Origin: Lachnospiraceae bacterium UBA3401
GTDB taxonomy: Bacteria; Bacillota; Clostridia; Lachnospirales; Lachnospiraceae
Direction of reading: 5' to 3'
NCBI GenBank assembly: GCA_002358575.1
Contig: DEPD01000118.1
Coordinates: 32,895-52,010 of the forward strand
DNA: 19,116 nucleotides
Shown: one piece after another, positions 14,414 to 19,116 of the stretch
How the letters are laid out: each line of letters opens with the position of its first letter
Position numbering within the stretch: position 1 is the stretch's first letter
The notes under the pieces: generated by a model
Seen by the model: the letters and a program-made list of their open reading frames with translations, nothing else
Told to the model about the DNA's origin: nothing
Database searches by the model: none
Position numbers and translations under genes: made by a program

Positions 14414-15340
14414 ATGAGAACAGTATTTTGTTTGTCAAAGAGAAATATAAAAATGTATTTGAGGGATAGGGTGTCGGTGTTCTTCTCCATTTTATCAATG
14501 CTGATTGTGCTGGCGCTAATGGTTATTTTTCTGGGAAATATGAACAGTGATAATGTGGTGGAGGCACTTGCACAGTTTGGTGGTGTGCGCGACACAGCCG
14601 CGGATGAGAAAAATGCGGCATATTTGATACAAATGTGGACACTTGCCGGGATTTTGGAAGTGAATGCGGTCACTATCACACTGACAGTTATCGGAATTAT
14701 GGTGCAAGATGAGGCGAAAGGCAGATTAGCGAGCTTTTATATGGCGCCTGTCAAGCGGATTCAGATTGCGCTAGGGTATATCCTTGCGTCATGGATTGTC
14801 GGAACAGTGATGTGTGCGTTGACATTGGCAGTTGGGGAAGTCTACATGGCAGTGTGTGGGTATCCATTTCTTCCTGTTACAGATTGGATACAGCTATTGG
14901 GAATGATCGCAGTCAATACATTGGTCTATGCGTCACTTTCGTATTTGTTAGCGTTGTTTATCCATAGTGAGAGTGCATGGAGCAGTATTTTTACAATTAT
15001 AGGGACGCTTGTCGGTTTTGTAGGCGCAATATATTTGCCAATGTCTATGCTGCCAGAAGGTGTTGGAAAGGTCTTGAAATGTCTGCCAGTATTGCATGGC
15101 GCAGCAATGATGCGGACAGTCTGCACAGAGGATGCCATTGCAAAGACATTTGATGGTCTTCCAGCGATAGCAGGCGAGACATTTCGGGAACAGATGGGGG
15201 TGTCTGTCTTGATAGAAAAAAATGGTGTTTCCACAGAAGTATCAATGCAATCGCAGCTTTTTTTTCTGATGATATGTGCTATAATAGCAATAGTGGTGTC
15301 GGCGTTAATAAGTAGACGCCGCAGGTTGCAAGACCGCTAA
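14414..15340 (+). CDS. ABC-2 type transporter permease
   Basis: This is the 308-residue membrane partner of the preceding ATPase. It has an N-terminal membrane segment (about 22-41), a soluble outer stretch, then about five more hydrophobic segments (about 75-95, 115-140, 160-185, 193-215 and 275-300). A basic tail (RRRR) should be cytoplasmic. The segment EAKGRLASFYMAPVKR resembles the coupling region of ABC-2 exporters. GGAGGGG in the last codons of the ATPase gene sets ATG 14414. Family assignment is firm; substrate is unknown. Confidence 0.88.
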   Translation: MRTVFCLSKRNIKMYLRDRVSVFFSILSMLIVLALMVIFLGNMNSDNVVEALAQFGGVRDTAADEKNAAYLIQMWTLAGILEVNAVTITLTVIGIMVQDEAKGRLASFYMAPVKRIQIALGYILASWIVGTVMCALTLAVGEVYMAVCGYPFLPVTDWIQLLGMIAVNTLVYASLSYLLALFIHSESAWSSIFTIIGTLVGFVGAIYLPMSMLPEGVGKVLKCLPVLHGAAMMRTVCTEDAIAKTFDGLPAIAGETFREQMGVSVLIEKNGVSTEVSMQSQLFFLMICAIIAIVVSALISRRRRLQDR

Positions 15341-15366
15341 GAATGGACAGATAATAGGGGATAAAG

Positions 15367-15804
15367 ATGAAAATTACGATTATAGAGCCAAAAGATGAAG
15401 AAGAGGATGAGATTATCATTCGCTGTCGTCATCTGGACAGACGACTAATGAAGTTGATTTATTCCATAAAGGCAGGGGAGGATAAAATAACAGCCTTGCA
15501 CAATGGGAATTATTTTCAGGTGTCTCCAGAGGAAATTTATTATTTTGAGGCGGTGGACAATAAGGTTTTCTTGTATTTGGAAAAAGAAGTTTATGAGACG
15601 CGGCGCAAGCTCTATGAGTTGGAGGAACTTTTTCAAGGCACAGATTTTTTCCGTGCGTCAAAGTCTTGTATTGTCAATCTTGCGAAGGTGAAAAGTTTAA
15701 GTCCGGCTTTTCATGGGCGTTTTGAGGCACTGATGAAAAATGGCGAGCGGGTGATTATCTCAAGGCAATATGTGCCAATATTAAAAGAAAAGCTTGGGCT
15801 GTGA
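15367..15804 (+). CDS. LytTR-family DNA-binding regulator
   Basis: This is a 145-residue transcription factor consisting of a short acidic N-terminal segment (MKITIIEP, then EEEDE) and a LytTR DNA-binding domain (about 45-143), with YYFEAVDNKVFLY, FRASKSCIVNL and the terminal RQYVPILKEKL all typical. It has no receiver domain, so it is not a classical response regulator. AGGGG (15356-15360) supports ATG 15367. It is followed by a DUF3021 membrane protein, an arrangement found repeatedly in Firmicutes. Similar LytTR/membrane-protein pairs in streptococci act as regulator and inhibitor (established for HdrRM and BrsRM). Control of the upstream ABC genes, and of itself, is the natural inference. 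Confidence 0.9.
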   Translation: MKITIIEPKDEEEDEIIIRCRHLDRRLMKLIYSIKAGEDKITALHNGNYFQVSPEEIYYFEAVDNKVFLYLEKEVYETRRKLYELEELFQGTDFFRASKSCIVNLAKVKSLSPAFHGRFEALMKNGERVIISRQYVPILKEKLGL

Positions 15805-15815
15805 GGAGGTGTATT

Positions 15816-16250
15816 GTGTTGAGAAGACTAAGGGATATGCTGTTTGTCTATATGTGTGTGACTACATGTGTGCTATTTGTGACAGCATTATACATTACCA
15901 TATTTTGGCCGCAAGTGACGCTTGGCGTGGAGATTTTATGGCAGATATTGTCTGTGTCCTTTCTTTGCAGTGTCGCAAATTCCATTTATCCGCAGCGTGA
16001 GGTCAGCAAGAAAACGCTGCTGTTTCTCTATATTTTACGCTATGTGATAACAAATGGGATTGTGTTGGGGTGCGGTATCTGGTTTGGATGGTTTTACGCA
16101 AATGATCTGCCAATGGTGTGGGCAATGCTCTTTTCTATCGCGGTGATTTTTGTGCTTGTCTCTGTGGCTGCATGGAGAAGGGGAAAGCAGCAGGCGGCGC
16201 TAATGAATGAACGGCTACAGGTGTATCAACAGAGGGAGGAAAAAGTATGA
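15816..16250 (+). CDS. DUF3021 membrane protein, likely partner/inhibitor of LytTR
   Basis: This is a small integral membrane protein of about 144 residues with four predicted helices (near 8-30, 36-55, 66-88 and 95-118) and a basic tail, the DUF3021 pattern. AGGAGGT (15804-15810) points to GTG 15816 or TTG 15819 as start. The frame is open from 15801, but the ribosome binding site lies inside that extension. The binding site overlaps the LytTR stop codon, so the two are translationally linked. By analogy with streptococcal LytTR regulatory systems it may hold the regulator inactive at the membrane until a signal arrives (inference). No terminator is visible before the convergent gene at 16282. 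Confidence 0.8.
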   Translation: MLRRLRDMLFVYMCVTTCVLFVTALYITIFWPQVTLGVEILWQILSVSFLCSVANSIYPQREVSKKTLLFLYILRYVITNGIVLGCGIWFGWFYANDLPMVWAMLFSIAVIFVLVSVAAWRRGKQQAALMNERLQVYQQREEKV

Positions 16251-16281
16251 CCCTTTACTGTGAATAGGATATTGGTACAAC

Positions 16282-17868
16282 TCATATTGTTTCATTTAAT
16301 TCTGCTGCAACGCTTCCCAAAAGCTCCCAAGCGGCGTCGCGTTCCCGTTTTTGTTCGGTATTTAGTTGTTCATATGAACACAGCATAGGATGCTGCCTAT
16401 TAAAATCGTTTCGTGCGGGACCGTAAGTCCAGTTGTAATAAGTGTAAAAACGTAGCCAGCGGGTGTGGTCCAGTCTGCGATATGTATCAAGTACAGTTGC
16501 AGATTTTTTGGTCTCACAGTATTTTTGATATGCTTTCTGCGTAATTTCGGGTGTCAGTTCCGTGATGCTCTCATCTTGCATAAGAACACGTATTTTCATA
16601 AGAATGTGGTCGGCGGCGGTTATCTTGGATTCCCGGTGAAAGGAGTCGAGTTCTTCCCATGTCTTGGTGGGATACGAGACAGATTTGCAAAATATCTCGT
16701 TGATAATAACAGCAGCTCTGTTTAATGAAGTCCGCATAATCTGGTTTGGCGTGTAGATTTCTTCATTTGTTCCAAAATAGGTCACGCCAGGCGTTTTTCG
16801 ATTGCTGTGCAGGTGGATGGCTCCGCGGATTTGATAGTAACTGTTCAGCCGCCAGTAAATATTCCACCCTTCTGGCTCATCATCAGGACAGATAATAATG
16901 CGATCAGCCTGCGCTAGAATCGTATGGTTTAATTCCCACAGTTCCTTGTGAAAAATAAGGGAATCTGTCGTCTCAGACGTTTCGTTCAGGGAAAACGTTT
17001 CGTGCAGATGATTGTGCGTGGCAAGAAACCCTTCCGCGTCACCAAATATGTGATATGCTATATGCTGGTCTACAGAGAGAATGTTGGTTAAAATCGCGCG
17101 CTTGAGTATGCAGCGTCCATAGTTTTCAAAACCAATAATAACAATTGTCTTTTCGGTGCTGCACAGTGGTTTGGAGTGCCAATATTGTCTGGCACAGCAG
17201 TCGTAGCTGTGGAAAAAATTAATATTTCCCGAGAGATGATCCTGCCCGTTAGTGGTGCGGGCGTACACTTCCACTGGTAATGTGTGTAAGTCCACCGCGT
17301 GTGCGTTGATTCCAATGTCATTTTCCTTCATTAGAAAAATTTTGCATTTAGGGCCAATATTTTTCTTGTGCGCTACAATTCTGGCGGGTGAAGCATTGAT
17401 AAACAGGCATGGAAAGTCTGGGGATTCGGTCTGCTCATCTGTTTTTTCTCCAAAAATAATAACGGTGTCAGGCTCTTCGCGATGGATGTTTGCAGCGAGT
17501 GTGATGGATTCCACACTGCAGTCTGCAAAGTAGTACCAGTTTTTCTTTCGCTGAAAACTGAGAAGAAAGAGCGGCAGTCCTTCGCTGGTGACAAAGGAAA
17601 CGGCAGCGCCAAACAGCGTCATCATAATACCCGCGGACATTAACAGGAAAATGACACCTACTGCTTTTCCTAAAGGCGTCACTGGTGTCAAGTCGCCGTA
17701 ACCGACTGTAGTCAGCGTAACTAGCGAGTACCAAAATGCATCTTTGAAAGACCGAATTGTTGCCGTGCTGTCACCATGCTCCGACAGACATAGAATGGCA
17801 AGCAAACCGATATAGATTGTGAGCAGGAAAATCGTCATGCACAGATAGATTTTATGCTTTCTCTTCAT
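16282..17868 (-). CDS. Potassium channel with RCK/TrkA regions and a C-terminal RyR domain
   Basis: This 528-residue membrane protein starts with a two-helix channel module: TM1 (about 7-27), a pore helix, the K+ selectivity filter TTVGYGD (53-59) and TM2 (about 66-90). Next come two Rossmann-like cytosolic regions. The first (about 109-200) is degenerate, with YYFADCS where a GxGxxG loop is expected. The second has KTIVIIGFENYGRCI (240-254), TrkA-N/RCK-like. The C-terminus (about 401-520) matches the ryanodine-receptor RyR domain: WEELDSFHRESKITAADHI, DHTRW, then WTYGPARND and HPML. RCK domains gate channels on ion or nucleotide binding; the RyR domain is an extra ligand or interaction module. 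ATG 17868 is preferred, with AGGAG (17877-17881 on the minus strand) eight bases upstream; the longer frame from 17925 overlaps the upstream gene. It follows the DUF1963 gene by 14 bases. Confidence 0.85.
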   Translation of the reverse strand: MKRKHKIYLCMTIFLLTIYIGLLAILCLSEHGDSTATIRSFKDAFWYSLVTLTTVGYGDLTPVTPLGKAVGVIFLLMSAGIMMTLFGAAVSFVTSEGLPLFLLSFQRKKNWYYFADCSVESITLAANIHREEPDTVIIFGEKTDEQTESPDFPCLFINASPARIVAHKKNIGPKCKIFLMKENDIGINAHAVDLHTLPVEVYARTTNGQDHLSGNINFFHSYDCCARQYWHSKPLCSTEKTIVIIGFENYGRCILKRAILTNILSVDQHIAYHIFGDAEGFLATHNHLHETFSLNETSETTDSLIFHKELWELNHTILAQADRIIICPDDEPEGWNIYWRLNSYYQIRGAIHLHSNRKTPGVTYFGTNEEIYTPNQIMRTSLNRAAVIINEIFCKSVSYPTKTWEELDSFHRESKITAADHILMKIRVLMQDESITELTPEITQKAYQKYCETKKSATVLDTYRRLDHTRWLRFYTYYNWTYGPARNDFNRQHPMLCSYEQLNTEQKRERDAAWELLGSVAAELNETI

Positions 17869-17882
17869 AGGCTTGGCTCCTG

Positions 17883-18806
17883 TTAGGTGCAGGCCCACTG
17901 AGCAAGAACTCGAGAAAAGTCGCACTTTTCTAAATCTTGTGGGCGGATAAGGAAATTCAATGTCCCACCGTTTAGGTTAATATCCATATTATCAATATCT
18001 CCAGCTGGGAAAGTAAAATTATCGTCATCTAACTGAAATAGCAAAATATCCCACTCCTCAAGTGGTTTGCCACACTCTTCGCTGTACAGTCGTGGATCAT
18101 CTTGGTAATAACGGGGGTAGCCGCCTACTTTACACCCGCCAATTGTAATTTGGTGGTAAATTTTATTTAAGGCATCTTGTTCCTCGGGCGTTTTATTACG
18201 CAGAGCATAGGGCATATATTTTTCTGGAGATGCATCTGGCAGGCGTTTGGTTAGGGCAGCAGCAAAAAGAGTGTCAAAGAGATAGTTTTCATGATTGACC
18301 ACTTCCTGCTCTATAGGAAGGAACGTCATTTTTAGCGGTCTGTCTGGAGTACGCCACAAATCAGAAGCATCTTCCCATTGTTCAGGCATTTTTGCACGGC
18401 ATTCCTCCTCTGTGACAGTCTCGTCCACAGAAGGATAGTAGAATGTTCGCCAAGGTCCTTGCACGGTCCCGTCTTGATCGCTGTAAAGACCAAATCCACC
18501 GTCATAATCAAAATCTGACAGAAAAAATTGTAAGATACCTTTGCTTGGAAATCCTTCCATAGGTGGCATCTGGGCAAAATTAATCTGGGCGCACAGCCAG
18601 AGCAATTGACCATCATTTCCGATTGGATACGCCTCGTTGTGGGGCAGATAAGGGATACCGCCTAAATGACTGTCTGTGATGCAAAAAGTCTCCTGACTTA
18701 AATGCAAACGACAGACAGGCCGTCTGCTTGTCTCCTGAATTTCATTTACTATTTCTTGACAGCATTTAATTTTTTCCAGATTTGTCTGTTCTGTTGCGTT
18801 TTGCAT
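17883..18806 (-). CDS. DUF1963 (YwqG-like) protein
   Basis: This is a 307-residue soluble protein of the DUF1963/YwqG family, whose function is unknown. Family-like features are GGIPYLP, WLCAQINFAQMP, GILQFFLS and the C-terminal block KVGGYPRYYQDDPR, WDILLFQLD, NGGTLNFLIRPQDLEK. No signal peptide or membrane segment is seen. ATG 18806 is preferred because AGGAG lies eight bases before it on the minus strand; the frame could extend to a GTG at 18830. The channel gene starts 14 bases after its stop, with the channel's ribosome binding site directly in the gap, so the two are co-transcribed. In other bacteria DUF1963 proteins often sit with toxin-immunity or variable loci, but here a link to the channel is the only local clue. 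Confidence 0.85.
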   Translation of the reverse strand: MQNATEQTNLEKIKCCQEIVNEIQETSRRPVCRLHLSQETFCITDSHLGGIPYLPHNEAYPIGNDGQLLWLCAQINFAQMPPMEGFPSKGILQFFLSDFDYDGGFGLYSDQDGTVQGPWRTFYYPSVDETVTEEECRAKMPEQWEDASDLWRTPDRPLKMTFLPIEQEVVNHENYLFDTLFAAALTKRLPDASPEKYMPYALRNKTPEEQDALNKIYHQITIGGCKVGGYPRYYQDDPRLYSEECGKPLEEWDILLFQLDDDNFTFPAGDIDNMDINLNGGTLNFLIRPQDLEKCDFSRVLAQWACT

Positions 18807-18934
18807 AACAATTTCTCCTATTCTTTGCACTTAATTTTGCAGCAGATTTTCCGATATACGTGTATAAATTTTCAATGAATTAGTATAAAAAAGTTCTAAC
18901 TGTGCGATTAGAAAATTTTAACAATATATATTTT

Positions 18935-18963
18935 ATTATAGCACACAAAAAATTAGGAGACAA
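18935..18963 (-). promoter_or_regulatory. Promoter for the DUF1963/channel pair
   Basis: On the minus strand TTGTCT (18963-18958) and TATAAT (18940-18935) are separated by exactly 17 bp. The start would be near 18928, giving a leader of roughly 120 bases, AT-rich and without a clear terminator. It diverges from the MerR-type promoter 36 bases away. Confidence 0.7.
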
Positions 18964-18998
18964 TGAAATAAATTGTGGAATTATTTTTACAAAAAGGC

Positions 18999-19029
18999 TT
19001 GACTCTCACGTTATGTCATAGTTTATCAT
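18999..19029 (+). promoter_or_regulatory. MerR-family-type promoter (19-bp spacer with dyad)
   Basis: TTGACT (18999-19004) and TATCAT (19024-19029) have a 19-bp spacer, too long for normal sigma-A promoters but the rule for MerR-family activated promoters. Inside the spacer and -35 lies an imperfect dyad from ACTCTCACG (19002-19010) to TGTCATAGT (19014-19022), with seven of ten positions complementary. The gene it drives, perhaps the regulator itself, lies past the right edge. Confidence 0.6.
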
Positions 19030-19077
19030 TAGGACAGTCACTTTATAAACAGAAAAATTTGTTACAATTCAGTCTCA

Positions 19078-19102
19078 GGACTTTGCATTTACTGCCAAGT
19101 CC
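19078..19102. other. Small hairpin at the right edge
   Basis: GGACTT (19078-19083) pairs with AAGTCC (19097-19102) around a 13-base loop, in the leader expected from the MerR-type promoter. No T-run follows within the window. Function unknown. Confidence 0.35.
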
Positions 19103-19116
19103 GTGAAATAACGTAG

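Noticed and set aside
16251..16281. Terminator between the convergent DUF3021 and channel genes
   Set aside because: ATATTG occurs twice, but as a direct repeat, not inverted; no stem with a T-run is present.

Overview
The window looks like chromosome of an anaerobic, low-to-moderate G+C Firmicute, most likely a Lachnospiraceae-type Clostridium. This is inferred from strong AGGAGG-type ribosome binding sites, type III glutamine synthetase, a LytTR/DUF3021 pair, clostridial-style 1-phosphofructokinase, HPr and Enzyme I, and consensus TTGACA/TATAAT promoters. No rRNA, tRNA, CRISPR array, insertion sequence or prophage gene was seen.

Layout. (1) 133-3273: HsdR of a type I restriction system; its HsdM and HsdS partners are not in the window. 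A terminator follows. (2) 3457-3548: a compact, highly structured intergenic element (closing stem plus two arms). Both arm motifs recur around 13180-13209 and 13419-13455, so it is probably a dispersed repeat family. (3) 3656-10744: a PTS sugar-alcohol operon with a consensus promoter, an 8-residue leader ORF, a DeoR regulator, a mannitol-type EIICBA permease, an L-sorbose-1-phosphate-reductase-like dehydrogenase, 1-phosphofructokinase, HPr and Enzyme I, closed by a terminator. The set suggests hexitol -> hexitol-1-phosphate -> ketose-1-phosphate -> ketose-1,6-bisphosphate, bypassing fructose-6-phosphate, with its own phosphate relay. The HPr has His15 but Lys instead of the regulatory Ser46. 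(4) 10834-13212: type III glutamine synthetase behind a leader with an intrinsic terminator and a 21-codon ORF overlapping its start. (5) 13500-16250: ABC ATPase, ABC-2 permease, LytTR DNA-binding protein and DUF3021 membrane protein, packed as one operon and resembling a LytTR regulator/membrane-inhibitor pair attached to an exporter.

(6) 16282-18806, minus strand: a DUF1963 protein followed by a two-helix potassium channel with two RCK/TrkA-like regions and a C-terminal ryanodine-receptor (RyR) domain. The pair runs from a clear minus-strand promoter (TTGTCT-17-TATAAT). (7) 18999-19029: a plus-strand promoter with a 19-bp spacer and an imperfect dyad, the hallmark of MerR-family control, pointing at a gene beyond the right edge.

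The most interesting items are the RyR-domain potassium channel, the ketose-1-phosphate hexitol operon with a Ser46-less HPr, the repeated structured intergenic element, and the ABC/LytTR/DUF3021 module.
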